DNA from: Verrucomicrobiota bacterium
GTDB taxonomy: Bacteria > Verrucomicrobiota > Verrucomicrobiia > Limisphaerales > UBA11320
Reading direction: 5' to 3'
Assembly (NCBI GenBank): GCA_016199985.1
Contig: JACQFQ010000032.1
Coordinates: 99,749 to 163,748 of the forward strand
Length of the DNA stretch: 64,000 nucleotides
The translations under genes were made by a program, and so were the position numbers. Below, one piece after another: positions 27,901-36,365 of this stretch; position 1 is the first letter of the stretch, and each line of letters opens with the position of its first letter. Below the pieces are notes generated by a model that was given only the letters and a program-made list of their open reading frames with translations, did not search any database and was not told where the DNA came from.

Positions 27901-28625
27901 GCGATCGGAATAAAGCGGTCGGGCGGCGTGATCACTATCTTCCCGTTCTCGCGACGCGCCTCGACCTTCAAGCCGGCCGGCTTGTCGCGATAGGAGGTCG
28001 TGGAGTAGTTCGCGACAAAGAGATCCAGGTCGCCGTCTCCATCCATGTCCGCCAGAGCCATGGATGTCGCCGTGTAGCGATGAGCCAGCCGCCCGTCCGT
28101 GACCTCCGTGAAATGTCCTTTGCCGTCGTTGAAGTAGCATCGCGTGCCCCCCCCAACACAGTTGACAAGAAGGTCCAGGTCTCCATCGCCGTCGACATCG
28201 GCCAGCACCGCGCCGGTTGAGAATTGGTTTGGACAGGCGACGCCCGCTTGCGCTGTAATATCCTCGAACTTCCAGTCTCCCAGATTGCGATAAAGAGCGT
28301 TGTCGCCCTCCAGCCTGCAGAGGTAGATGTCGCAGAGACCGTCGCCATCCACATCGCCCAGCGCGACTCCCGACCCGATCTCCAGAACGCGATTCTGCGC
28401 GGCGGCGAAATCAGAAAGCTCGTTCGTGAAGCGCACGCCTGTGTCCGCTGGCGAAAGGAGGGTGAAGCCCGTCCTTCCCTTCGGAGGCGGCGCCACGGCG
28501 GCGGAGCGGTAGCCGGGATGCGATTCCCACGTCAGGGATGCCGCCTGGCACGCGAGGCACCAGAGGGCCGCCAGCCCGCAGACGGCGGCCACTCTCAATG
28601 ACACGCCACAACGAGGGCCGCTCAT
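24936..28625 (-). CDS. Giant exported FG-GAP/VCBS repeat protein with two ASPIC/UnbV domains (second of three paralogues)
   Basis: The 1229-residue protein has the same architecture as its neighbours: signal peptide (MSGPRCGVSLRVAAVCGLAAL), FG-GAP block, UnbV (APRVAVRLKGDLLNTRGVGA), second FG-GAP block, and a C-terminal UnbV (WRIRLKGPASNPRCIGATLR). Shared phrases such as SLSSMAIDVADINRDGHDDF and QEMISGGRYLSSDDSMRVFAAN show descent by duplication, though divergence is large. Its start overlaps the stop of the upstream paralogue as ATGA. Its own stop is one base from the next start, so all three should be made from one mRNA. Predicted secreted and calcium-binding. Confidence 0.9.
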   Translation of the reverse strand: MSGPRCGVSLRVAAVCGLAALWCLACQAASLTWESHPGYRSAAVAPPPKGRTGFTLLSPADTGVRFTNELSDFAAAQNRVLEIGSGVALGDVDGDGLCDIYLCRLEGDNALYRNLGDWKFEDITAQAGVACPNQFSTGAVLADVDGDGDLDLLVNCVGGGTRCYFNDGKGHFTEVTDGRLAHRYTATSMALADMDGDGDLDLFVANYSTTSYRDKPAGLKVEARRENGKIVITPPDRFIPIAPRGGAVEVIEMGERDYLYLNDGRGRFLPVSWTNGAFLDEQGAPYKAPPRGWGLSVMFRDLNGDGLPDLYVCNDFFYFADDIWFNVDGKAFRAAPARNIRHVSLSSMAIDVADINRDGHDDFLVVDMVSRRHAWRHRQRPDLMGGRLKLPVWDPAFRPEVPHNTLFLNRGDQTWAEIAQLSGLENTEWSWGAVFLDVDLDGWEDVLIANGNNHDVQDADVLRQLAQVREETTPESRLRNLLKFDRLATTTLAFRNQRDLTFKDVSQDWGFNAPSVSHGMALADLDNDGDLDVVVNNLHAPAGLYRNNTSAPRVAVRLKGDLLNTRGVGARIELSGGPVTQSQEMISGGRYLSSDDSMRVFAANLGTNSKGLSLKVTWRSGKQTLISGVKANKVYEVEERGAGPATPRKPPAEDPSRIRFEDASSLLNHTHADQEFNDFDRQPLLAHSFAYRGPGLGWIDVNDDGWADLVVGSGRGGSLAILRNDKGRSFTNIVGAGTPFTLFDQAGVVGFPDSADGERVLVALENYENPAAAATAAQFFDREGLPASSGMESWTASAGPIATADIDGDGDLDVFVGGRVIAGRHPQAASSRLYRNDNGKLVYDVARSRAFENVGLVSGAVFTDLDGDGAPELVLACEWGPVRVFTGLNSSPREITKAQGLDALTGWWNGVQAGDFDGDGRMDLIASNWGRNTRYQSHLQNPLRVYFGDFRGRGVVEELEAYHDAELGSYAPWRDWELVTHELPWVRETFSTYRSFGQARIREILADRASSAQEWSAATLDSYCFLNRGDHFEAVPLPVAAQFAPAFGIAIADFDSDGHEDVFLSQNFFGVPLETSRYDGGRGLVLKGDGHGGFAAVETGIEIYGEQRGAAVGDYNHDGRPDLAVAQNRGATKLFENRSIGRGWRIRLKGPASNPRCIGATLRLGTGSSWEAAREIHGGGGYWSQDDATQTLASSAGATRLRVRWPGGRTQEVDLPSQSSEVIVNFEGR

Positions 28626-31600
28626 GGAGGAATGACCTTTCCGTCGGGGCCGACGCGAATTTCTCGAGCCTGCGACGGGAGTTCAATCGTTTGCGGTTCG
28701 CGACCGGGCCATCGGAGGATCAGTCGCTCCGGCTTGCCGGCAAGCGTCATCACCTGGGTGGGAGCGTCCATCGACCAGTAGCCGGACCCCGCGTGGACCT
28801 CCCGTGTGTATCCGGATTTCCCGGATCCCTCGAGCCGGAGGGTCGCTCCAATTCCGAGCGGATTGCCCGCCGCGCCTTCCAGACGAACGCGCAGTCCAGG
28901 CCTCGCAGTCTCGTTGTGGAGCAACTGAGTGGGGCCGCTGTTTTGCCCGACGGCGAGATCCACGCGGCCGTCGCCGTCGTAATCGCCAACCGCCGAGCCG
29001 CGCATCTCGCCCGTGATCGCCACGCCGCTCTCCACAGGGGTCCACGCCCTGAAACCTCCACGGCCATCGCCGCGCAGCCAGACTCCGAGCCCGCCCGCGT
29101 GTTTCGGGGTGTCGGGATTCGTCCCGAGGAAATTCTGCGCGATGAACACATCCTCGTGGCCGTCGCCGTCGGCGTCCGCCACGCTCACGCCGAAGCCCGG
29201 CGCGAGTTGGGCCTCCACGGGCAGCGGGATCGCCTCGAACCGGTTTGTGCGGTTGAGAAGAATCATGGCGCTGAATGTCGCGACGGACAATTCCCGGGCC
29301 CGGCTGAATCGGTCGCCAAGAATATCCGCCACGCTGGACTCGCCGTATTGCCGGAAGCTGGGGACGCGTTCGCGGATGAAAGGGAGGGCCCGGCTCAACG
29401 ACATCAAATTGCGATAGGGAACCATCTTCGACACCTCGGGCTCGTAGTAAGCCTCCAGGGTCGTGATGACTCCGTCCTCCGTGAAATCCGAATAGAAGAG
29501 CCTGTTCCCTGTTTTCACATGCTGCTGAGGCTCGTGATTCCAGCCCCAATTCGAGACCACAAGATCCATCCGCCCGTCCTCATTGAAATCCCCCGCCGCC
29601 ACGCCATTCCAAAAGCCCGTCAACCCGCCCAGGCCCCAAGCCTCGGTGACCTCCCGGGGTTCCGCCTTGAGATTTGTGAACACCCGGACCGCGCCCCAGT
29701 CGCAGGCCAGCACGAGCTCGGGTTGGCCGTCGCCGTCCAGGTCGGTGAACAGCGCGCCGCTGACGAGACCCAGGTTGTCGAATCGACGCCAGGGAGCGAA
29801 GCGCCCGGAGTCGTTCCGCAGCAGCAGCGAGGCCGCGGGGAGGGGATACCGTCCTGCGAGGCAGCGCCCGCCGACGAACAAGTCGAGATCGCCGTCGCCA
29901 TCGACATCCGCCATCGCGATGGGGCCGGCGCTGAAGTGAACCCCCAGGATGCTGTCGCCCGCCACGCCGCGCGCGAGGTCATAAACGCGGAGGCATCCGC
30001 CATTGGTCTTGGCGTCCTCGTAGTTCGACACTCCGATGAACAGCATGTTTCCGATGCCCACCACGCCCGTCATGTCGCGCGGAACCCGCCGTTGAAGCGC
30101 GGCGTTTGTGTTCGCCGAGAACTGTTTTCCGCCCTCGTTCCTCAGCACCGCCAGGAGTCCGCCCCGCCCGCCGCCGACCACCAGATCCTCCCAGCCGTCG
30201 CCGTCCACATCGGTCCACGCGACTCCGGGGCCGAGCTGCGACAGCTTGCGTGGAAGCAGGGGCTGTCGTTGGAAATCGTCGAAGGGTTTGTCGACATGAT
30301 CATGATTCAGGAGGGCGCTGACATTCTTGAACATGGACGCGGCCGGCGCGGCCGGCGGCGCGGGGGGAGCGACTTTTTCTTCCGAGATCTCGACCGCCTG
30401 GTTGGCCGCAACCCGGGAGACATGGGTGCGGGCGCCCGAGCGCCAGCGAACGTCGATGTCGAAGGCGCCGTCGTCGGTGAACGCGGCGAAGGAGCGCTGA
30501 GGGTCGTCCGAGGACAGATAGCGTCCGCCCGCGATCATCTCCTGCGATTGGGTCATCCCTCCCCCGTGGACCTGGATCCGGGCGCCCACGCCGCGGGAGT
30601 TGCCTCTCGCGCCTTTGAGTCGGACCGCGACGCGAGGCGCTTGCGCGTCATTGCGCAGGAGCAGCGCGCCGTCGTTGAGATTGTTCAGGATCAGGTCGAG
30701 GTCGCCGTCGTTGTCCAGGTCCGCGGCCGCCATGCCATGGGATACACCCACAAAGTCGAATCCCCACGCGCGCCCCATGTCCTCGAACTCCAGGTTGCCC
30801 TTGTTGCGAAAGGCCACGTTCGGAATCGCCATGCGCGGAAACAATCTTCTCAAATCGAGCAGCTCCTGCGGCGTCATTTGCTTCTGGCCCTTCCGCTGCT
30901 CCGCCTCGCCGATCACGTCCATGTTCATCATCTCCATCTCGTGGCCGGTGGTGATCAACAGGTCCTCGTATCCGTCGAGATCGACATCCAGAAAGAGAGG
31001 CGTCCAGGACCAATCCGAGGCGTTCACGCCGCTGAGCATGGAGATTTCGCCAAACCGCCCGGCGCCCCGGTTCAGAAACAGGGTGTTCATGGAGTACTGA
31101 GGGCGGGTTTGGTTGGCGTTTCGATCCAGGTAGCTTGGGGGAAGGTCAGGGACGCGGAGGTGGCGGTGGACATGGCCGCGGCTTTGCATGTCGGCGACGA
31201 AGAAGTCGTCGAGCCCGTCGCGGTTGATGTCCGCGAAGTCGACTCCCATCGAGAACATGCTTGTGCAGCGCAGCATCATCGGGTCGATCGCCCGGAAAAC
31301 TCCGTGCCCATCGTTGATCCACACGCGGTCGGGCGATTCGAAATCATTGCAGACGTACAAATCCGGCGCGCCGTCGCCGTTGATGTCACGGAACATCACG
31401 GAGAGCCCCCAATCGTAAGGCGGGGACCGCAACGGCTTCCCGTCCGCGTCGAGGAACGCGCCGCCGGTGAAGGAGACGGGCGAGAACCCGCCGGCGCCAT
31501 CGTTAAGAAAGAGCGCGTCGGGTTCGCCATTCTCGACCACTTTTCCATCGGGGCCGACGCGGAAGCGTCCGATCAGGTCGGGTTCGGTGACGGGGCGCCC

Positions 31601-32359
31601 GTTCACCTTCACCACGACGGGATGTCCCTCCTCCTGCATCATCTGGAAGGTGGTGTTGGGCTCGTCGCGAACGCTCCTCACCCGATAGTTGGCGACATAC
31701 AGATCGAGATCCCCGTCGCCGTCGATGTCCGCGAGAGCGAGCGACATCCCGGCGCGGCCGTTGTTGATGCGCGCTTTTTCCGCGAAGCGGCCGGATCCGT
31801 CGTTGAGAAAAACCCGCGTCCCTTGTCCCACGGAGTTGACGATAAGGTCCAGGTCGCCGTCGCCGTCGAGATCGGCGAACGCGGCGCCCGTCGCCGCGAC
31901 GCCTTCGCAGGCCACGCCGGCCTTGGCGGCGATCTCCTCGAACTTCCAGTCGCCCAGATTGCGATACAGGGCGCAGCGGCCGTCGACCGAGCAGAGGAAC
32001 ACGTCGCACCAACCATCGCCGTCCACGTCGCCCGCCGCGACACCAGATCCGTTCAGATAGATCTGGTTGGTGAGATAGCGATCGGGGCGGATGCGGTTGG
32101 TGAAGCGGACGCCGCTGGCGTCCGCCGGGACGACGCTGAAACCTGAGCGCGACCCGCGCCCGAATTCCAGGGCGCGCCACCGTCCTGCTTCCGAGACCTT
32201 CCAGGTCGGCGGGGACGCCGCTTGGAGCTCGGGCGTCGCGAACGTCCAGAGGGCCCAGAGCAGGGCGAGGGGCCAGGCGCCGCGGCTTGCGCGAGCGAGC
32301 GACCCTGATGCGAAGGGTGCGCGTCGCGAGCCGAGGATTCGCTGCGGTCCAGAAATCAT
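28622..32359 (-). CDS. Giant exported FG-GAP/VCBS repeat protein with two ASPIC/UnbV domains (first of three paralogues)
   Basis: The start at 32359 (MISGPQRILGSRR) is chosen because a signal peptide follows (WPLALLWALWTFATPELQAA); the open frame upstream to 32671 is non-coding in character and antisense to the end of cheB. This gives 1245 residues. Two repeated halves each have FG-GAP calcium loops (GDVDGDGWCDVFLCS, ADLDGDGDLDLIVN, ADINRDGLDDFFVADM) and UnbV segments (APRVAVRLKGARGNSRGVGA; LRVRLEGAAGNPLGIGATLR). It is the first gene of the leftward trio and ends in an ATGA overlap with the second. It lies 187 bases downstream of cheB, far enough for its own promoter. Confidence 0.9.
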   Translation of the reverse strand: MISGPQRILGSRRAPFASGSLARASRGAWPLALLWALWTFATPELQAASPPTWKVSEAGRWRALEFGRGSRSGFSVVPADASGVRFTNRIRPDRYLTNQIYLNGSGVAAGDVDGDGWCDVFLCSVDGRCALYRNLGDWKFEEIAAKAGVACEGVAATGAAFADLDGDGDLDLIVNSVGQGTRVFLNDGSGRFAEKARINNGRAGMSLALADIDGDGDLDLYVANYRVRSVRDEPNTTFQMMQEEGHPVVVKVNGRPVTEPDLIGRFRVGPDGKVVENGEPDALFLNDGAGGFSPVSFTGGAFLDADGKPLRSPPYDWGLSVMFRDINGDGAPDLYVCNDFESPDRVWINDGHGVFRAIDPMMLRCTSMFSMGVDFADINRDGLDDFFVADMQSRGHVHRHLRVPDLPPSYLDRNANQTRPQYSMNTLFLNRGAGRFGEISMLSGVNASDWSWTPLFLDVDLDGYEDLLITTGHEMEMMNMDVIGEAEQRKGQKQMTPQELLDLRRLFPRMAIPNVAFRNKGNLEFEDMGRAWGFDFVGVSHGMAAADLDNDGDLDLILNNLNDGALLLRNDAQAPRVAVRLKGARGNSRGVGARIQVHGGGMTQSQEMIAGGRYLSSDDPQRSFAAFTDDGAFDIDVRWRSGARTHVSRVAANQAVEISEEKVAPPAPPAAPAASMFKNVSALLNHDHVDKPFDDFQRQPLLPRKLSQLGPGVAWTDVDGDGWEDLVVGGGRGGLLAVLRNEGGKQFSANTNAALQRRVPRDMTGVVGIGNMLFIGVSNYEDAKTNGGCLRVYDLARGVAGDSILGVHFSAGPIAMADVDGDGDLDLFVGGRCLAGRYPLPAASLLLRNDSGRFAPWRRFDNLGLVSGALFTDLDGDGQPELVLACDWGAVRVFTNLKAEPREVTEAWGLGGLTGFWNGVAAGDFNEDGRMDLVVSNWGWNHEPQQHVKTGNRLFYSDFTEDGVITTLEAYYEPEVSKMVPYRNLMSLSRALPFIRERVPSFRQYGESSVADILGDRFSRARELSVATFSAMILLNRTNRFEAIPLPVEAQLAPGFGVSVADADGDGHEDVFIAQNFLGTNPDTPKHAGGLGVWLRGDGRGGFRAWTPVESGVAITGEMRGSAVGDYDGDGRVDLAVGQNSGPTQLLHNETARPGLRVRLEGAAGNPLGIGATLRLEGSGKSGYTREVHAGSGYWSMDAPTQVMTLAGKPERLILRWPGREPQTIELPSQAREIRVGPDGKVIPP

Positions 32360-32546
32360 TTCATGAGAACAATCGACACCGGCGCCACGGAGCTGAGGGA
32401 TCGTGTCACGAGCCCTCCGTTGGGTGACGGCGGAGCGAACCGTATGCGGGTTCCGGGAATTCTCAAGGAATCTTCCCCCCCATGTTTCTCCTTTTGGGCG
32501 GGCGCCCTCCTCACGGAGGCGGTTCCAGGGGCTGGCGCGGCTGGCC

Positions 32547-33635
32547 TCACGCGGCGTTCGATGCGGGGAGGCCGGCGAGTTGATCGAGCGCGGGCCCGAT
32601 CTGATCAAGCGGCAGCACCTGCTCCACGCCGCCCAGCCGAATCGCCTCCCGGGGCATGCCGAACACCACACAACTTTCCTCGTCCTGCGCGACGGTTCTG
32701 GCGCCGCCGTCCCGCAGTCGCTTCATCCCAGCCGCGCCATCGGCCCCCATTCCCGTGAGAATCGCGGCGATCGCCTGCGACGCCCCGCCCGCCTTGGTCA
32801 CGGAGTCGAAGAGGACGTCGACCGCCGGCCGCTGGTGGTGAACGGGCGGGCCTTCCGTGATGTCCACAGTGTAACGCCCGGCCGCCCATCGAAGAATCAT
32901 GTGGTATCCCCCCGGCGCGACAAGCGCCAGTCCCTGCCTCACCACGTCGCCTGGCGCCGCCTCGCGCACCTCCATGGCGCTGCTCTTGTTCAGGCGCTCC
33001 GACATGGCTTTCGAAAAGTAGGCTGGAATGTGCTGGGCCACGCACACGCCTGGCGCGTCGCTGGGCAGCGTCGAGATGACCCGGTTCAAGGCCTCGGGGC
33101 CGCCCGTGGACGCTCCGATCAAGATCACGCGTCGAGGCGCGTGAGGCCGCGGACTCGCGACGGCGCTTTTTGGGTTGTCCGAGAGCCGTGCGATCGATGG
33201 AACCATCGGCGTCGCCAGCGGCGAGCGTCGAAGCCTGGCGCAAGCGGCCGACCTGATCTTGGCCGCGAGCCGCGAGCCGTCGTCGTAGGCCGAGTAGGCT
33301 CCTCGAGGTTTGTCCATCACGTCCACAGCCCCGGCCTCCAAAGCCTCCATCGCTTTCAACGATCCCGCGGAGGTGAGGGAGCTCATGATGATCACAGGCA
33401 TTGGACGATGCTGCATGATCAACCGCAGGAAGGTGAGCCCGTTCATTTTCGGCATCTCAATGTCGAGCGTGATCACGTCGGGGCGGAGCTCCAGGATCCG
33501 GTCGCGGGCGTTGTAGGGATCGATGGCCGTGCCCACGACCTCGATGTCAGGGAATGGCCGCAGGCTTTCCGTGATGACCTTGCGGGCGATGGCGGAATCG
33601 TCCACCACAAGGACTCGAATGCGCGGGGTGCTCAT
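32547..33635 (-). CDS. cheB: Chemotaxis response regulator protein-glutamate methylesterase CheB
   Basis: The 362-residue two-domain protein has a receiver with acidic pair D12/D13 and phospho-acceptor D58 (ITLDIEMPKMNG), conserved KP at 109-110, and a linker. The methylesterase domain has the catalytic triad S176 (GASTGGPEAL), H202 (AQHIPAYFS) and D299 (GMGADGAAGM). It removes receptor methyl groups and can deamidate glutamines when phosphorylated. It is the last gene of cheR-cheD-HDOD-cheB, separated from the HDOD gene by only 18 bases. No CheA kinase is encoded in the window, so its phosphodonor lies elsewhere. Confidence 0.96.
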   Translation of the reverse strand: MSTPRIRVLVVDDSAIARKVITESLRPFPDIEVVGTAIDPYNARDRILELRPDVITLDIEMPKMNGLTFLRLIMQHRPMPVIIMSSLTSAGSLKAMEALEAGAVDVMDKPRGAYSAYDDGSRLAAKIRSAACARLRRSPLATPMVPSIARLSDNPKSAVASPRPHAPRRVILIGASTGGPEALNRVISTLPSDAPGVCVAQHIPAYFSKAMSERLNKSSAMEVREAAPGDVVRQGLALVAPGGYHMILRWAAGRYTVDITEGPPVHHQRPAVDVLFDSVTKAGGASQAIAAILTGMGADGAAGMKRLRDGGARTVAQDEESCVVFGMPREAIRLGGVEQVLPLDQIGPALDQLAGLPASNAA

Positions 33636-33653
33636 AGTTCCAGGGGGTGCGCG

Positions 33654-34496
33654 TCAGGCGGCGGCCAGAAAGCTGACCTTTTTCAATCCTTCGGTGGTGC
33701 GGATCATGTAGAGCGGAAGTTCGTCGCCCTGGAGTCCAAGGCTCTCGAGCGCCTCGGCCCGTCCCCGCAGCGCGAAGGCCTGGAATCCGTAACCGTGGCC
33801 CGTGAACGCGGCGATCATGTTGGCGAGATAAACGCAAGCGGCGAGAGGCTGGTGGTTCTCGGCGGAGGAGGGGTCATGATGCCAGGTCACGGCCTCCACC
33901 AGCGGCTCAGGGAATTTCCATTGAGCGAGCAGGCGTCCTCCCACCTGCGCGTGATCGACCCCGAGCACCGCCTTCTCGGCTTCGACGAGCGATTGTTGAT
34001 GAATGTCGGTCTCCTCGATGATTCGCTCATAGGAACCTTCGAGCGCTTTCGCGAGGACAATCTTGCCGACATCGTGGAGGAGTCCCGCCGTGAACGCCTG
34101 CTGAGGGTCGAGCCCGCGATCCTGCGCGATGATCTGCGCGGCCACCGCGGCCACCGCGGAATGTTCCCACAATTCTCCGCGGCCAATCCCGTATCCCGCC
34201 TGGGCCGCTCCGAGCGCCTGCTCGCCGATGACAGAGGCTACGATCCGGAAGATCTCGGCGAAGCCCAGGCGGAGGAGCGCCTCGCGCAGATCCGCCACGG
34301 GCATCGCGCCGGCGTAGGCGGCGCTGTTGCAGACCTGAAGGATCTTCGCCGTGAGCGCCGGGTCGAATGTGACAAGGTCGACCACTTTGGAGCTGTCGAC
34401 ATCCGTCTGGCGCAGCAGCTGCATCAGCTGGGGCAGAATGCGGGGCGCCGGCGGCAGCGACTTGGCGCTGCGGATGAATTCGTCTATCCTTTCCAT
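33654..34496 (-). CDS. HDOD domain signalling protein
   Basis: The start at 34496 (MERIDEFIRSAKSLPPAPRILPQLMQLL) gives 280 residues. The HDOD domain is recognised by LPPAPRILPQLMQLL, VTFDPALTAKILQVCNSAAYAG, REALLRLGFAEIFRIVAS and a degenerate HD motif, FTAGLLHDVGKIVLAKAL. The LLHDVGK and WHHDP elements resemble active HD phosphohydrolases, although HDOD proteins generally lack catalysis. Members act in c-di-GMP, two-component or motility signalling. The gene overlaps cheD by 13 bases and is followed by cheB, so it is embedded in the chemotaxis operon and likely serves the same pathway. Confidence 0.9.
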   Translation of the reverse strand: MERIDEFIRSAKSLPPAPRILPQLMQLLRQTDVDSSKVVDLVTFDPALTAKILQVCNSAAYAGAMPVADLREALLRLGFAEIFRIVASVIGEQALGAAQAGYGIGRGELWEHSAVAAVAAQIIAQDRGLDPQQAFTAGLLHDVGKIVLAKALEGSYERIIEETDIHQQSLVEAEKAVLGVDHAQVGGRLLAQWKFPEPLVEAVTWHHDPSSAENHQPLAACVYLANMIAAFTGHGYGFQAFALRGRAEALESLGLQGDELPLYMIRTTEGLKKVSFLAAA

Positions 34497-35014
34497 AAAA
34501 TGGTCTCCAGGTTTTGTCCGGAGCACTTCAGTCGCACTTCTCCGGTTTTGATGTTCAGCGAGATGGTGCGGCTCACGAGACCCCCGACCTGTTCGGCCCT
34601 GACCACAAGGCCATGCTGTCCGAGAAGCTTCATCAGCATTTCGTAGTTGCGCTTCCCGATGCTGAAGAACCCCGATCCATCCATCACCTGCGCGGCGCCG
34701 GCGAGGCAGATCTGAACGCGGTGCTTGTCCGCCTTGAGCTGGTACGCGGCGCGGAAGAGGGCCGGGATCCCCGTGTCGATGAACATCGCGGCCTGGCTCG
34801 CGGCTTTCGCGGGATCGATGGCGGAGTCCGGAAGCATGGCGTGCAGGAGCCCTCCGACTTTCGTGACCGGGTCGTAGATAGTGACGCCAAGGCAGGAGCC
34901 CAAAGAGTAGGTGATGATCACCACGTTGGGATTGCTCGAGACCGCCAGGTCGGCGACGCCGACAATCAGCTTCTGTTCGAACCCGGTTATGGCCGCGAGG
35001 CTTGGCGCTGGCAT
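34484..35014 (-). CDS. cheD: Chemoreceptor glutamine deamidase CheD
   Basis: The 176-residue protein contains the CheD signature: catalytic C41 in YSLGSCLGVTIYDP and H58 in VGGLLHAMLPDS. The family's later FSIGKRNYEMLMKLL region and the C-terminal VGGLVSRTISLNIKTGEV follow. The enzyme deamidates glutamines on chemoreceptors and in many bacteria interacts with CheC. No cheC is seen here. The 13-base overlap with the HDOD gene and the 24-base gap from cheR indicate one leftward operon. Confidence 0.95.
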   Translation of the reverse strand: MPAPSLAAITGFEQKLIVGVADLAVSSNPNVVIITYSLGSCLGVTIYDPVTKVGGLLHAMLPDSAIDPAKAASQAAMFIDTGIPALFRAAYQLKADKHRVQICLAGAAQVMDGSGFFSIGKRNYEMLMKLLGQHGLVVRAEQVGGLVSRTISLNIKTGEVRLKCSGQNLETILWKG

Positions 35015-35038
35015 GTCGGCGTGCGCTGGGGTTGCGGT

Positions 35039-35878
35039 TCAGGAGACTTGATAGATGCTCGGCTTTAAGCAGCGCAGAGGCACCTTCAGCCCGTTCAAGC
35101 TCTCCGAGTGCCCGATGAGGAGGTAACCGCCGGGCTTGATGAACTTGCAAAGGCGTTGAACGAGCGCCTCCTGGGTGGGGCGATCGAAGTAGATCATGAC
35201 GTTGCGGCAGAAGACGACCTCGAACGGCTCGGGATGGCGGTAGTTCTCGATGAGATTGACCTGCTGGAAGCGCACCCGCTCCGCGATCGCGGGCTTCACC
35301 CGATAGTGTCCCTCCCATTCGCCCTGTCCCATCTGGAGATAACGGCGACGCCAGTCCTGCGGAATGGTTTCGACCTTCTCCTGCGTGTAGATCGCTTGCC
35401 TGGCGGCGGCGAGCACCTTGGTGGAGATGTCCGAGGCGGTGATGTTCCAGCTCCACTGTTCCGTCAGCGGGAACTTCTCGCTGAGGTAGAAGGCGATTGT
35501 ATAAGGCTCCTCGCCGGTGGAACACGCCGCGCTCCATACTTGAAATCGGCTTTGTCCCGGGGAGAGCATTGAGGGAATGGCATGCTTCACGAGGAACTGG
35601 AAGTGGTCCTCCTCGCGCAGGAAGTTCGTGAAGTTGGTCGTCAACGCGTCCACCACCATCGTCCACTCCTCGTCCCCCGCCTTCGTTCGCAGGAACTCCG
35701 CGTAGTCGGACAGCTTCTCGTAACCGGTCTTCCGCATCCGCTTCCCGAGGCGAGCCTTGATGAGCGATTGCTTTCCGTCCTGCAGGCGGATGCGGGATTT
35801 TTCGTAAATCGAGTGAACGATGTATTCGAGCGCGGACGCTTCGTTGGTGATCTCCTGCATACAGAATGAGAATGACAA
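35039..35878 (-). CDS. cheR: Chemotaxis protein methyltransferase CheR
   Basis: The 279-residue protein has the CheR N-terminal helical domain and a SAM-dependent methyltransferase domain with VWSAACSTGEEPYTIAFYL (SAM loop), ITASDISTKVLAAARQAIY and VVFCRNVMIYFDRPTQ. It methylates glutamates of chemoreceptors. No C-terminal pentapeptide-binding TPR is present. An internal ATG at 35860 (MQEITNEASALEY) is an equally likely start, since the six extra residues carry no conserved feature. It heads the leftward cheR-cheD-HDOD-cheB operon and faces fliW across a 487-base divergent region. Confidence 0.95.
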   Translation of the reverse strand: MSFSFCMQEITNEASALEYIVHSIYEKSRIRLQDGKQSLIKARLGKRMRKTGYEKLSDYAEFLRTKAGDEEWTMVVDALTTNFTNFLREEDHFQFLVKHAIPSMLSPGQSRFQVWSAACSTGEEPYTIAFYLSEKFPLTEQWSWNITASDISTKVLAAARQAIYTQEKVETIPQDWRRRYLQMGQGEWEGHYRVKPAIAERVRFQQVNLIENYRHPEPFEVVFCRNVMIYFDRPTQEALVQRLCKFIKPGGYLLIGHSESLNGLKVPLRCLKPSIYQVS

Positions 35879-36319
35879 TGAAAGGATGGGCGGGGAGCGA
35901 TCAGGTCGTCGTGTCCGCGCGGGATCGGCGCGCTCTTCCGCCGTCGCGCTCTCTCGTGGGCCAACCTCGTTTCTTCAAGCCAGCGCGGCCGCCCGCTCCG
36001 TCGGGCAGCGGCGAGGAACGCGTGTCTTCGTTCTTCATCTCATTCGTAGATCGGCGGCGGCCAGCGGCCCTTGAGGGTTCGCGCGGAGATAACTTCCCGT
36101 CCTGCCGCGGCTGACGCGGCGCGGGAGCCTGGGATCGGCAAGGCCGCAACCGCGGGGTCCAAAGCCGGCGCGTCGCCTGCGGGGAGGCGTCGAATGGGGA
36201 TAGGCGGAAATTGCCCTGAGCCGTGGAAACCTCAATCGACCGGTCCCAAATCTGCCGGTTTAGGCCGGAGCGACGGTTCAGGACCGGGCCGTTGCCGGCC
36301 GATTCTTCTCAGGGGGACG

Positions 36320-36335
36320 TGGCACAGGCGCTGCT
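36320..36335 (+). promoter_or_regulatory. Sigma-54 promoter upstream of fliW-csrA-flagellin
   Basis: TGGCACAGGCGCTGCT matches the -24/-12 consensus (TGGCAC-N5-TTGC), with GG at 36321-36322 and GC at 36333-36334 separated by exactly 10 bases. Transcription would begin near 36346, about 20 bases before fliW. RpoN control of flagellar genes is well established in many bacteria. Confidence 0.7.
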
Positions 36336-36357
36336 AAGCACTTTCTGCACGAAACGA

Positions 36358-36362
36358 ATGGA
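36358..36362 (+). promoter_or_regulatory. Candidate CsrA site in the fliW leader
   Basis: ATGGA (type ANGGA) sits four bases before the fliW ATG, where a ribosome binding site would be. It fits the core CsrA recognition motif but is very short. Confidence 0.3.
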
Positions 36363-36365
36363 ATT

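Larger units (their letters stand above)
35879..36365. other. Divergent regulatory region between cheR and fliW
   Basis: No gene-like frame was found in this 487-base stretch. It contains a well-matched sigma-54 promoter for the rightward fliW unit (36320-36335) and a possible CsrA site just before fliW. No matching sigma-54 or sigma-28 element was found for cheR on the other strand. Confidence 0.6.

Noticed and set aside
28538..32146. A 1202-codon + strand open frame opposite an FG-GAP gene
   Set aside because: Antisense shadow produced by GAC/GGC-rich calcium-loop codons; the minus-strand frame has clear domains and a signal peptide.
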